DNA of 39,963 nt from Leptothrix sp. (in: b-proteobacteria). GTDB lineage: Bacteria; Pseudomonadota; Gammaproteobacteria; Burkholderiales; Burkholderiaceae_C. Below the pieces are notes generated by a model. The model worked only from the letters and a program-made list of their open reading frames with translations, did not search any database and was not told the origin of the DNA. Where the stretch lies: positions 1 through 39,963 of the forward strand of contig PNKD01000025.1 in the NCBI GenBank assembly GCA_013822265.1, given 5' to 3'. Positions 19,836 to 29,000 of this stretch are shown here, in pieces. A program made the translations under genes and the position numbers. Every line of letters begins with the position of its first letter. Within the stretch, counting starts at the first letter, position 1.

Positions 19836-19864
19836 GTGACGCTTGCGTGACGCCTTGCTTCGCA
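19836..19864 (+). promoter_or_regulatory. direct-repeat element upstream of the NHL lipoprotein gene
   Basis: GTGACGC (19836-19842), TTGC, GTGACGC (19847-19853), then CTTGCTTCGCA. It matches the element before the Asp-box paralogue (15111-15139, minus) at 25 of 29 positions. It ends 56 bp before the ATG at 19921. The matching position, orientation and spacing relative to both genes argue for a shared operator or promoter. Confidence 0.55.
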
Positions 19865-19920
19865 GACTGGCTCCCAGTCGGCAGGCAATGCCGCCACTCG
19901 CACCACGGAGTCACACGCCC

Positions 19921-22900
19921 ATGACCCAACATCTGCGCACCGAGTCCGTTCATCGCAACATCCGGCGCGGCTGCGTCGTGGCCGGGCTGATTGCGGTCGT
20001 CCTGGCCGCCTGCGGCGGCGGCGACCCAACGACCAGCTCGTCGCCAGAGGCCATGCGGCCCACCACCGTCACCGGTGCTGATGGCGCCAGCATGGACTTC
20101 GCCCCGGCCGAAGGCTTGCTGCCGGCGACACTGAGCATCACGCGCGCCGGGGCCGGCACGCCGGCGCTGCCACCCGGCATGGAGGCCGCAGGCGCCGTCT
20201 ATCAGTTCGCGCCACAGGGCCACGTCGGCAACGAGATCGAGATCCGCGTCCCCTTCGACCGCACGCCGCCGTCCGGCAGCGTGCCGCGCTTGCTCGTGGC
20301 CCTGGCCGGAGAAGACTCGTGGAGCGAAGTTGAAGCCCAGCTCGAGGGCACGATGTTGCGAGCCCGCGTGCCGGCGTTGGGATACGCCGTCGCTGCGAGG
20401 CCGCTGTCCGCGGCGGGCGCCAAACGCCAGGCCGCCGCTTCCTCGTCGCCGGCACCTACCTCACTGCGCGGCCAGCTGAGCGCCGAGCCGCCGCTGCAAG
20501 GCAGCGGCTTCCTGCTGACCGCCACGGCACCGTCGGCGGCGACGATCCGGCTCGACTATTCGTTTGCGCAGAGTTGCGCCGCCCCGGTGCAGCTTCGCTT
20601 GCGTGCGCTCGTCGCGCGCAGCCCGTCGTCGACGCTGCCGTTCTCGCTGCGCACGGTGGATCTGGGCAGCCGCGCCCTCGCTGCCCGAGCAGGCAGAGAG
20701 AGCTTCGAGTTGCCCTTGACGGCCGCCAACAACGGGACCTGGATCTTCCTGGCCGATGCGCGCTGCATCGAACAGGGGCGCGTCAGGTTTGGCGTGCTGA
20801 CGGCGCTGCCGGTGCTGGTGGTGAAGATCGTCAACACGCCACCGCCCCCGCCTGCCGAAGGCAGCGCGACCATCGGTTCGGCGGGCGGTTTCGTGACCGG
20901 TCCCGATGGCGTGCGGCTGACCGTTCCGCCGGCGGCGCTGGAGTCCGACATCACCTTCCGCATCGCACGTGACAGCAGCGGTGCGCCGCCGCTGGAGGGG
21001 ATCAACGCGTTGTCGCCGGTGTACGCGGCCACCCCGCACGGCCAGGCCTTCGGTGCCACGGCGCTGCTGTCGATTCCACTTTCGGCCGCGCAGATCCCGG
21101 CGGGCGCCACGCCGGTCCTCCTGAAGGCCGAACCCGGTGGCAAGTGGCGCGTCATGCCCAACGCCGGCACCGACCCGGCGCGGCTGGCCGCCGACGTCGG
21201 CGACCTGTCCTTCTTCGTCATCGGAGCGTGCGCCTCCAGCACGGCGGGAACCGGCTGGATCATCGGTGCCGTCGACTGCCCGACCAACCACGAACTGCGC
21301 ATGACGATGCTCGACGGGCAGAACCAGCCGGTGCAGATCCTGCGCGGCCCGAACGGTGTGCAGTTGCCGCTCTGGTACGTCACCGACACGGTGCAGACCC
21401 GTACCTTCACGGTCAGCTGGACACGCCCGCCGGGCACCACCCGCACCGACACCATCGCAATCGGGGGATTTCCGCACGGCGTCACACCCAGCCCGCGGCC
21501 ACCCGTCTCTCAGGACACGTCCAGCAACTTCTCGACCACGTTCGCGGTGACCGTCGACCCGTCGGTTGTCAACGGCGCGAGCTTGCCCAACGGTCGGCTC
21601 GTGCGCCTGCGCGCCGCGGCGGTGTACTCCACGACCGCCTTCCTGGTCGGGACGGGCAACGTTTCGACCGGCTTCGCCTTCGAGGTCGACGTTCCGATCC
21701 TCGTGCGCTTCACGGGAACGCAGCCGACGATCTCGCAACAGCCCGCCAATGTCGGCGTGACCGAGGGACAGCCGGCTGGCTTCAGCGTGGCGGCCAGCGT
21801 CGCGCCCGCCGCCGCACTGAACTACCAGTGGTCGCGCCGGGCCAACGCCAACGCCGCGTTTGCGCCTATCGCCGGCGCCACGGCCGCCAGCTACAACCTG
21901 GCCACCACCGCGCTCAGCGACGACGGCGCGCAGTTCCAGGTGGCGGTGTGTGCCGCCCGCTGCGTGACCTCCAACGTTGCCACGCTGACTGTCACCGTGG
22001 CCCCTGTGGCGCCAAGTTTCACCCTGCAGCCGGCCAGCATCGGCGTGGCCGCGGGCCAGACCGCGAGCTTCACCGCGGCGGCCACCGGCAACCCGCTGCC
22101 GCGCATCGAATGGCAGTCGGCACCGGCCGGCGATCCGAACAACTTCACGGCCGTGGCGGGTGCGCCCGGTTGCACGCGCACCGACCCGCCGTCCAGCGGC
22201 ACGAGCACGACGGCCAACTGCACCGTCGGGCCGCTGGGCCTGGGCGACAGCGGGCGGCGCTATCGCGCCGTCGCCATCAACAGCGCGACCCCCGTGAACA
22301 GCAACCCGGCCACCGTGACGGTGAACCCCGTGCCGGTGGCGCCGAGCATCACGCAGCAACCCCCATCCCAGACCACCACGGTCGGAGGCAGCGCGACGTT
22401 CAGTGTCGCTGCCACCGGCACCGCGCCGCTGGACTACACATGGAAGTTGTACGGCACCGCATTGCCATCGGTGAGCGGGTTGGAGTTCCGCCCCACCACC
22501 ACCTGCAGCGGCATCGTGAACTACGGCAGCGGCAACACCATGATCACGCTGTCCAACATCACGGCCGGCTGCAACGGTTTGCTGGTCACGGTCGAGGTGG
22601 ACAACACCATTCCGCCAAAGGCCCTCAGCAACGGCGCCACGCTGACCGTGAACGCGGCGACGCAGACGCTGCGGCTGCTGGCCGGCGCTGTCGGCGGCAC
22701 CGGCTCGCTGGACGGTACCGGCACCGACGCACGGGTGATGCTGAACCCAGAAAACGGCATTGCCGTCGACGGCGCCGGCAACGCCTACTTCAGCGAAACG
22801 ATCAGCGGGCGGGTGCGCAAGGTCACCCCGGCCGGTGTCGTGACCACGATTGCCGGCGCCACCACCGCGCTGCGAGGCCCGGCCGGTGTCGCGGTCGACA

Positions 22901-23991
22901 GCGCCGGCAACGTGTTTGTCGCCGAGCGCAACGCCGGGCGCATCTTGCGCATCTCTCCCGCCGGCGACCTCAGCGTGTGGGCGCAGTTCCTGTCGGTCCC
23001 CACCCACCTGGCCATCGATGCCGCGAACAACCTCTACGTGACGGGCGAGACCGGCAGCCGTGACGGCTTGATCAGCAAGATCGCGCCAGACCGGTCGATC
23101 AGCACCTTGCAGGTGCTGGGCTCCGGCGAAACCATGGGTGCCATCGCGGTGGCCAGCAACGGCAGCGTGGTCTACGGCGTCGGCGGCGGCACGCTCGGCG
23201 GTACCGTCGTGCGCATCACGGCGGCTGGCACGCTGAGCGTGCTGGCCGGCTCCGCCGGCGAGTTCGGCAACGTCGACGCGCAGGGCGCTGTCGCGCGCTT
23301 CGGCGGGATCAACGGCCTGGCCATCGGAACCGGTGGCGCGCTGTTCGCCACCGACGGCAACCACCAGACGGTGCGTCGAATCGACCCCGGCAGCGGCACC
23401 GTCGCAACCGTATCCGGAGCGCCGTCCTCTCCGGCAGCGCCTCGCGACGGTGAAGGGACGGTCGTGGGACGGTACGAGTTCCCCGGCGGGATCGGCGCCG
23501 GCCCGGCTGGCGATCTGCTGGTGGGCGACGTGGCAACGCTGCGCAAGCTCCAGACGACGCCGACCTACGTGGTGTCCACGCTCGCCGGCAAGTGGCTGCA
23601 GGGCGCGGGCAGCGGTGGCCTCGGCTACGCCCTCGACGTGGCGCTCGACGGCAACGGCGACGCCTACGTGGCAGGGTTGGACCGGATCTACAAGGTGACG
23701 CCGGCCGGCGTGGTGACCACCCATGCCATGACGCCCGCGCGCTACCTGGCGTTCGACCGCACGAACAACGTGCTCGTCGCTGCGGGCACGTCCAGGATCT
23801 GGCGCCTCACCACTGCCGTCCCACCGGCGATCACCGACCTTGCCGGCATGAATCAGGGTTATGTCGACGCGACCGGCGTGGACGCGGGTTTCTTCCAGAT
23901 CGGTGGCCTGCCGTCGATGCTGCCGGCAACGTGTTCGTCGCGGAACGACTCTCGCACACGATCCGGCGCGTCACGCCGCAAGGCGTGGTGA
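19921..23991 (+). CDS. surface lipoprotein: ZU5-like modules, three Ig-like modules and NHL-type propeller, frameshifted
   Basis: 1356 aa as read, 1512 aa if a frameshift is corrected. The start is the ATG at 19921 with ACGGAG about 12 bases upstream. The signal peptide ends in a lipobox, VVLAAC, followed by GGGD. A diverged first module (residues ~40-160) precedes a ZU5-like module (GGFVTGPDGVRLTVPPAA, ~314-438). Three Ig-like modules (~598-913) correspond one-to-one to those of the paralogue at 11300-15061. An NHL-like propeller follows, with units such as GLAVDxAGNVFVAE...IRRVTPAGVVTTIAG. After QIGGL (base 23910) the frame is lost: the next 26 codons read PSMLPATCSSRN... to a stop, while the propeller continues in another frame to 24458. 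Likely a surface-exposed binding protein; as sequenced it lacks the last blades. Confidence 0.85.
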   Translation: MTQHLRTESVHRNIRRGCVVAGLIAVVLAACGGGDPTTSSSPEAMRPTTVTGADGASMDFAPAEGLLPATLSITRAGAGTPALPPGMEAAGAVYQFAPQGHVGNEIEIRVPFDRTPPSGSVPRLLVALAGEDSWSEVEAQLEGTMLRARVPALGYAVAARPLSAAGAKRQAAASSSPAPTSLRGQLSAEPPLQGSGFLLTATAPSAATIRLDYSFAQSCAAPVQLRLRALVARSPSSTLPFSLRTVDLGSRALAARAGRESFELPLTAANNGTWIFLADARCIEQGRVRFGVLTALPVLVVKIVNTPPPPPAEGSATIGSAGGFVTGPDGVRLTVPPAALESDITFRIARDSSGAPPLEGINALSPVYAATPHGQAFGATALLSIPLSAAQIPAGATPVLLKAEPGGKWRVMPNAGTDPARLAADVGDLSFFVIGACASSTAGTGWIIGAVDCPTNHELRMTMLDGQNQPVQILRGPNGVQLPLWYVTDTVQTRTFTVSWTRPPGTTRTDTIAIGGFPHGVTPSPRPPVSQDTSSNFSTTFAVTVDPSVVNGASLPNGRLVRLRAAAVYSTTAFLVGTGNVSTGFAFEVDVPILVRFTGTQPTISQQPANVGVTEGQPAGFSVAASVAPAAALNYQWSRRANANAAFAPIAGATAASYNLATTALSDDGAQFQVAVCAARCVTSNVATLTVTVAPVAPSFTLQPASIGVAAGQTASFTAAATGNPLPRIEWQSAPAGDPNNFTAVAGAPGCTRTDPPSSGTSTTANCTVGPLGLGDSGRRYRAVAINSATPVNSNPATVTVNPVPVAPSITQQPPSQTTTVGGSATFSVAATGTAPLDYTWKLYGTALPSVSGLEFRPTTTCSGIVNYGSGNTMITLSNITAGCNGLLVTVEVDNTIPPKALSNGATLTVNAATQTLRLLAGAVGGTGSLDGTGTDARVMLNPENGIAVDGAGNAYFSETISGRVRKVTPAGVVTTIAGATTALRGPAGVAVDSAGNVFVAERNAGRILRISPAGDLSVWAQFLSVPTHLAIDAANNLYVTGETGSRDGLISKIAPDRSISTLQVLGSGETMGAIAVASNGSVVYGVGGGTLGGTVVRITAAGTLSVLAGSAGEFGNVDAQGAVARFGGINGLAIGTGGALFATDGNHQTVRRIDPGSGTVATVSGAPSSPAAPRDGEGTVVGRYEFPGGIGAGPAGDLLVGDVATLRKLQTTPTYVVSTLAGKWLQGAGSGGLGYALDVALDGNGDAYVAGLDRIYKVTPAGVVTTHAMTPARYLAFDRTNNVLVAAGTSRIWRLTTAVPPAITDLAGMNQGYVDATGVDAGFFQIGGLPSMLPATCSSRNDSRTRSGASRRKAW

Positions 23992-24458
23992 GCACGTATG
24001 CCGGTGCGCGCGACCAGGCCGGCGCGAGCGACGGGGCGGCCACGGTGGCGCGTTTCAACTCGCCCAGCGGTCTGGCTGTCGACGGTGCCGGCAACCTGCT
24101 CGTGGCCGACTCGGGCAGCCTGACGATCCGTCGCATCACGAACGCGGGCGTGGTGTCGACCCTCGCCGGCGGCACGGCGCCGGGCAGCGTCGACGGCACG
24201 GGCCTTGCGGCGCGCTTCCGCAGTCTGGGCCGGCTGGCCTTGGACGGCAACGGCAACCTGCTGATCGGCGACGGCAGCACCCTGCGTCGCATGACGACCG
24301 CCAACGTCGTGACCACGGTGATGGGTGTGGATGGAGAGAGCTCGGTCAGGCTCGGCACGTCACCCAGGCTGAACGCCATCAACGGCCTGGCCGTGCGGCC
24401 CGACGGCCGGGTGGTGCTGAGCTCGGAAGCTGCGGTGCTGGAGGCCGAGCTGCCATGA
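23910..24458 (+). pseudogene. out-of-frame 3' part of the NHL lipoprotein
   Basis: 182 codons continuing the propeller in the shifted frame: AVDAAGNVFVAERLSHTIRR, then GLAVDGAGNLLVADSG, RLALDGNGNLLIGDG and GLAVRPDGRVVLSS, about four NHL-like units. Restoring one G after CTG at 23908-23910 gives GGLAVDAAGN, the expected repeat sequence, and joins both parts exactly. The segment has no plausible start of its own. Either a real one-base deletion or an assembly error explains it. Confidence 0.85.
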
Positions 24459-24488
24459 AGTTCATGCGCTGCCGCCCAGCGCGCGGCC

Positions 24489-24848
24489 ATGCGCCAGTCC
24501 CTGGCCGGCGGCCCCAGGCCCGACGCACCGCGCCTGCTGCTGCAGCTCAAGGACGGCGCGCTGCGTGCGCAGTTCCAGCCGCCCAGCCTGCGCATCGACA
24601 ACACGCTGGAGGACCACAGCGACTACAGCCGCCGCTGCCGCAGTGGCGCCCGCGGCAACGACGACGTGCGCGACGCGACTCAGCGCCCCTGGACCCACGG
24701 CGCCAGCAACGTGGGCATCACGACGCCGGTACCGCTGCAGCGGCAGGACGACGGCAGCTGGCAGTGGGCGGGCAACCTGCCCGACCCGGTCAACACCGCC
24801 ACCGTGCGCCAAGCGACCCGCTACCGCATCACTTTGCGCACGAAGTGA
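24489..24848 (+). CDS. hypothetical protein, possibly a 3' gene remnant
   Basis: 119 aa from the ATG at 24489 (MRQSLAGGPRPDAPRLLLQL). Codon use is strongly G/C-ending, like a real gene. Features include RIDNTLEDHSDYSRRCRSGARGNDD, WTHGASNVGITTPVPLQ and a C-terminal beta-like ATRYRITLRTK. There is no signal peptide or known domain. No ribosome-binding site precedes the ATG. The frame is open directly from the stop of the lipoprotein frame, through SSCAAAQRAAMRQ, which also looks coding. It may therefore be the tail of a longer gene whose 5' part was lost. It sits 31 bp before the next exported protein. Confidence 0.55.
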   Translation: MRQSLAGGPRPDAPRLLLQLKDGALRAQFQPPSLRIDNTLEDHSDYSRRCRSGARGNDDVRDATQRPWTHGASNVGITTPVPLQRQDDGSWQWAGNLPDPVNTATVRQATRYRITLRTK

Positions 24849-24879
24849 AGCGCGGCCACAGCACCCCGAGGAGAACGCC

Positions 24880-25986
24880 ATGACCCAGGCCCTTGCCGGC
24901 TTCGCCGCCGCCGCGCTCGGCGCGGCCACGCTGCTCGCCGCCGCGCTGCCGGCCCACGCACAGTGGGCGGTGGACTACACCGTGCGCTACGAGGCCGCCG
25001 GTCAGCAGGTCGGCCAGCCCGGCGAGCCCCGCGGCCCCGACACGCTGGTCAGCGAGAAGGTCACCTGGCGCGTGCAGCAGGAGGTGCGCGGCACGCTGAA
25101 CTACACGCAGAAGCTGCGCGGCGCCGTGGCTCGCAACATGCCCGACAAGAACAACGAGCAGCGCTACGACTCCTGGATCAGCCGCTCCGGCCGGGCCGGC
25201 AACCCGGCCTGGATGAAGATCGATGCCGAGGAGGTGATGGACAGCGCCGCCCGGCTGGCCAAGGCCGACGCCGAAGGCGCCGTCGAGCTCAATCGCCAGC
25301 GCGCCGGCAAGCTCGGCCGCATCGAACACCTGCGCACGCGCATCACGCTGGCCGGCGAAGGGCCGGGCGCGGCGAAGCTCAACGACCCCTTCGTGCAGAT
25401 CGACCGTGTCGACGGCAAGCTGCACTTCGAGCCCCCGGCGATCGACTTCGACCCGGCGCAGGTGCGCTACACCGTGCAGAAGGTGACGCGCATGGACAAG
25501 CCCGCCGCGGCCGACGAGTGGGACAGCGGCGACGCCAAGGCGCAGCGCACGACCGCGGTGCTGAGCCTGCCGCTGCTGCCGGTGCAGGTGTTCGACATGC
25601 CGCGCGACGCGCAGTCGTTGGAGGCCACGCGCACGGTCGACGTGCCCGGGCCCACCGGCGGCAAGGCGACGATGACGATCGCGCTGCGGCGCGCCGGCGC
25701 GGCGCCTGCGGCCGCCACCGATGCCGCAGCCGCAGCCGCGACGGCGGTTGCTGCCGCTCCCACGGCCGCGCCAGCGGCCAGGCCCGCTGCCGCGTCTGAC
25801 CCCTGCGCGCCGAAGAACGCTGCCCCCGCCACCACCGCAGCCGATGCCGGCGCGGCCGTGGGCGGTGCGGCCTTGGGTGGCGGCCATGGCCGCATCGTGG
25901 GCACAACCGTCGGCGGCTTCCTCGGCGCGCTGGGTGGCAAGAAGGACAAGCCGGCCCGCGGCGACTGCCCAGCGCCGGCGCGCTGA
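24880..25986 (+). CDS. exported hypothetical protein with C-terminal glycine-zipper-like segment
   Basis: 368 aa. CGAGGAGAACGCC before the ATG is a good ribosome-binding site. The signal peptide is MTQALAGFAAAALGAATLLAAALPAHAQ. The mature part (residues ~29-260) begins WAVDYTVRYEAAGQQVGQPG and has charged, beta-rich sequence with LVSEKVTWRVQQEVRGTLNYTQKL and PPAIDFDPAQVRYTVQKVTRMD. An Ala-rich linker (about 285-320) follows. The end holds a Gly-rich run (AGAAVGGAALGGGHGRIVG, then VGGFLGALGG) of the glycine-zipper type. Two Cys frame the C-terminal region (DPCAPK and GDCPAP), possibly a disulfide. I do not recognise a family; periplasmic or outer-membrane-associated is the best location guess. 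Confidence 0.75.
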   Translation: MTQALAGFAAAALGAATLLAAALPAHAQWAVDYTVRYEAAGQQVGQPGEPRGPDTLVSEKVTWRVQQEVRGTLNYTQKLRGAVARNMPDKNNEQRYDSWISRSGRAGNPAWMKIDAEEVMDSAARLAKADAEGAVELNRQRAGKLGRIEHLRTRITLAGEGPGAAKLNDPFVQIDRVDGKLHFEPPAIDFDPAQVRYTVQKVTRMDKPAAADEWDSGDAKAQRTTAVLSLPLLPVQVFDMPRDAQSLEATRTVDVPGPTGGKATMTIALRRAGAAPAAATDAAAAAATAVAAAPTAAPAARPAAASDPCAPKNAAPATTAADAGAAVGGAALGGGHGRIVGTTVGGFLGALGGKKDKPARGDCPAPAR

Positions 25987-26003
25987 CCACGACAGGCCGC
26001 AGA

Positions 26004-29000
26004 ATGGCATCGTCGCCCGCCGCCACGGGCCTGCCTGCCCCGCTCCGCATGTCGAAGTCGCCCGATCGCGCGCGTGCCAGCCGCGCGGCGCCCCGCCGCG
26101 AGGCCGCGCCGGCGCGTCTGTCGCTGCACGGCGACCCTCGCGTCGTGCTCGCCGGCGGGCGACCGCTGGTGCTGGAGCGCCGCGCCGCAGCGCTGTGTGC
26201 GCTGGCCGCGCTGGAGCCCGGCATCGCCCGCGAGCGCGCCGCCCGCTGGCTCTGGCCCGACTCCGACGACCCGCGGCGCAACCTGCGCCAGCAACTGCTG
26301 CGCTTTCGCCGCGGCCTGGACGTGCCGTTGCTGGCCGACGGCGACACCCTTGCCCTCGCGCCCGGCGTGCGCCTGACGGCACCGGAGCCCGGCGCGGCCC
26401 TGCTGGGCGAACTCGACTTCGGCGACTGCCCCGAGTTCGCCGCCTGGCTGGACGCGCGGCGCAGCGTCGACCGCCTCGCGCACACCACCAGGCTGCGCGA
26501 ACGCATCGCGCGGGCCGAGGCCGAAGGCGATCTCGACGCCGCGCTCGCCGCCGCCGAGGCCCTGCTTGCCGGCGATCCCGACAGCGAAGCCCCCCACCGC
26601 GAGCTGATGCGCCTGCACTACCTGCGCGGCGACAGCGCCGCCGGGCTGGCCGTGCACCAGCGCCTGGCGCGCCAGCTCGCCCACAGCCACCACGCGCGCC
26701 CGCATGCCGACACCGAGGCGCTGGCCCAGGCGCTGCGCGAAGCCGCGGTGCCCGTGCCGGCCGCACCGCGCAGCGTGCTGCCCACGCTGCAGCGGCCACC
26801 GCGGCTGATCGGCCGCGAGCGTGAACTCGCTGCGGTGCACGAGGGCTGGGCCGCCGGCGGCGTGGTGCTGCTGCTGGGCGAGGCCGGCATGGGCAAGTCG
26901 CGGCTCATCGCCGAAATCGCGCGCGACCACCGGCTGGTGCTCGCGCAGGGGCGTCCGGGCGACGCGGGCATTCCGTATGCCACGCTGGCTCGGCTGCTGC
27001 GCGAGGCCCTGCAACGCGCGGCGCACGACATCGCCCCCGAACAGCGGCGCGAGCTGGCGCGGGTGCTGCCCGAGCTCGCCCCCTCCGTGCCGCTGCCCGC
27101 CGACGGCCAGCGGCTGGTGCTGCAGAACGCCGTGCGCCAGGCGCTCTCGGGCGCCGCGGTGGAGGCGGTCGCGGTCGACGATCTGCACTTCGCGGATGAC
27201 GCCAGCATCGAGATGCTGCTGGCGCTGGCGGGGGACGGCGGCCCTGCCGGGCCGTATTGGCTGTTCGCGCAGCGACCGGCCGAGGGCGGCGCCGCTGCGA
27301 TTGCGCTGCGCGACACGTTGCAAGAAGCGGGCACGCTGCGCAGCGTGGCGCTCGTTCCGCTCGACGGGGCCGCGATGGCGGCGCTGATCGACTCGCTGGG
27401 CCTGCGTGACATCGACGCCGCGGCGCTCGCCCCGCAGCTGGTGCGCCACACCGGTGGCAACCCGCTGTATGCGCTGGAGACACTCAAGCAGGCGCTGGCC
27501 ACCGACGGCATCCGCCTCGGTCAGCTGCCCCGGCCGGTGAGCGTGGGCGGCCTGATCGAGCGGCGCATCCGCCAGCTCTCCGACCGTGCGCTGGCGCTGG
27601 CCCGCGTGGCCGCCATCGCCGGGGTGGATTTCGGCGTCGCGTTGGCCGAAGAGGTGATGGGTCTGCGCGCGGTGGAATTCACCAGCGCCTTCGGCGAGCT
27701 CGAGTCCGCCGGGGTCTTGCGCGACGAGGCCTTCGCCCACGACCTGGTGGTCGACGCGGTGCTGCGCTCGATCCCGCCGTCGATCGCCCGCCACCTGCAC
27801 GCCGCGGTGGCCGCGCAGCTGGGCCGCCGCGACGGCGTGCCCGCCCGCGTGGCCGCGCACTGGCTGGCCGCGCAGGCCGATCGCGAGGCGCTGCCCTGGC
27901 TGGGCCGCGCGGCGCAACGGGCGCGCAACGGCCTGCGGCGCCGCGAGGAGCTGCAGTTCCTGCTCGCCCAAGCCGAGATCGAAGAGCGTCTGGGCGAGCG
28001 TGCGGCGGCCTTCGAGACCTACAAGCTGGCACACACGGCGCAGCTCGCCGTGGGCCTCGGCGACGCCGGCCTGCGGCCGATCTTCGAGGCGCTCATGCGG
28101 CTGGCACTGACGCCCGAGCAGCGCATCGACATCGACGACATGCGCGCTGCCGACTTCGTCAACGAGGGTCGCCATGCCGACGCCGAGGCGCTGTCCCGGC
28201 GCACCCTGGCCAGCGCAGGACGCCTGAACTACGACGCGGGCAGCGCGGCATCGATGTCGACGCTGAGCATGGCGCTGAGCATGCAGGGCCGGCTCGCCGA
28301 GGCCCTGGCCGTCGTCGAGGAGTTCTGGCCGCTGGTCGAACGGCTGCCCGACCCCGACCCGGACTTCTTCAACGCCCGCGCCGTGCTGCTCGACAACCTG
28401 GGCCGCCCACGAGAGGCCATCCCGCTGCACGGCCAGGCGTTCGAGCTCACGCTGCGCCGCGGCGACTCGGGTGATGCGGTGACCTCGCTGGGCAACCTGG
28501 CGGTGTCGCTGATGGAGTGCGGGCTCATGCGCGGCGCGCGGCGCGCGCTGGAGCGGGCCGAGACGCTGCGCCGTGCCCACGACGACGGCGACGGCGTCAG
28601 CCCGCCGACCATGTTCCAGGCGCTGGCGGTGGCGCGCGCGCTGGGCCACCACGACCAGGCCCTGGCGTGGGCCGAGCGCGTGCACGGTTACCTGGCTGCG
28701 TCCGGTTCGGCCTACCTGCCGGTGGTCGGCCTGGGGCGCGCCGCCGTCTGGATCGACCTGGGGCAGTTCGCGCGCGCGCAGCAGGCCCTGCCCGAGGCCG
28801 ATGCCTTGCCGGACGTGCCGTCGTGGTTCACGGCCCGGCGCTGGCAGCACGCGGCCCGCCTTCGCGCCGCGCAGGGGCGCAAGCCGCTGGAATGCGCCGA
28901 GGCCGCGGCCGCCGCGCTGGGCAACGAGAACCTCGTCAGCGCGCGCGAGTCCGTGACGCTGCAACTGGCCTCGGCGCGTGGCACGGCGGGCGACCTCGAC

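Noticed and set aside
19296-19850. Plus-strand frame of 184 codons before the NHL lipoprotein
   Set aside because: No coding-like codon bias, many Arg and Cys, no start signal; probably non-coding.
20461-23724. Long open frame on the minus strand, 1087 codons, antisense to the NHL lipoprotein
   Set aside because: Its product is His/Arg/Gln/Gly-rich without domains, as expected of the reverse frame of a GC-rich gene; the plus frame has clear repeats and a signal peptide.
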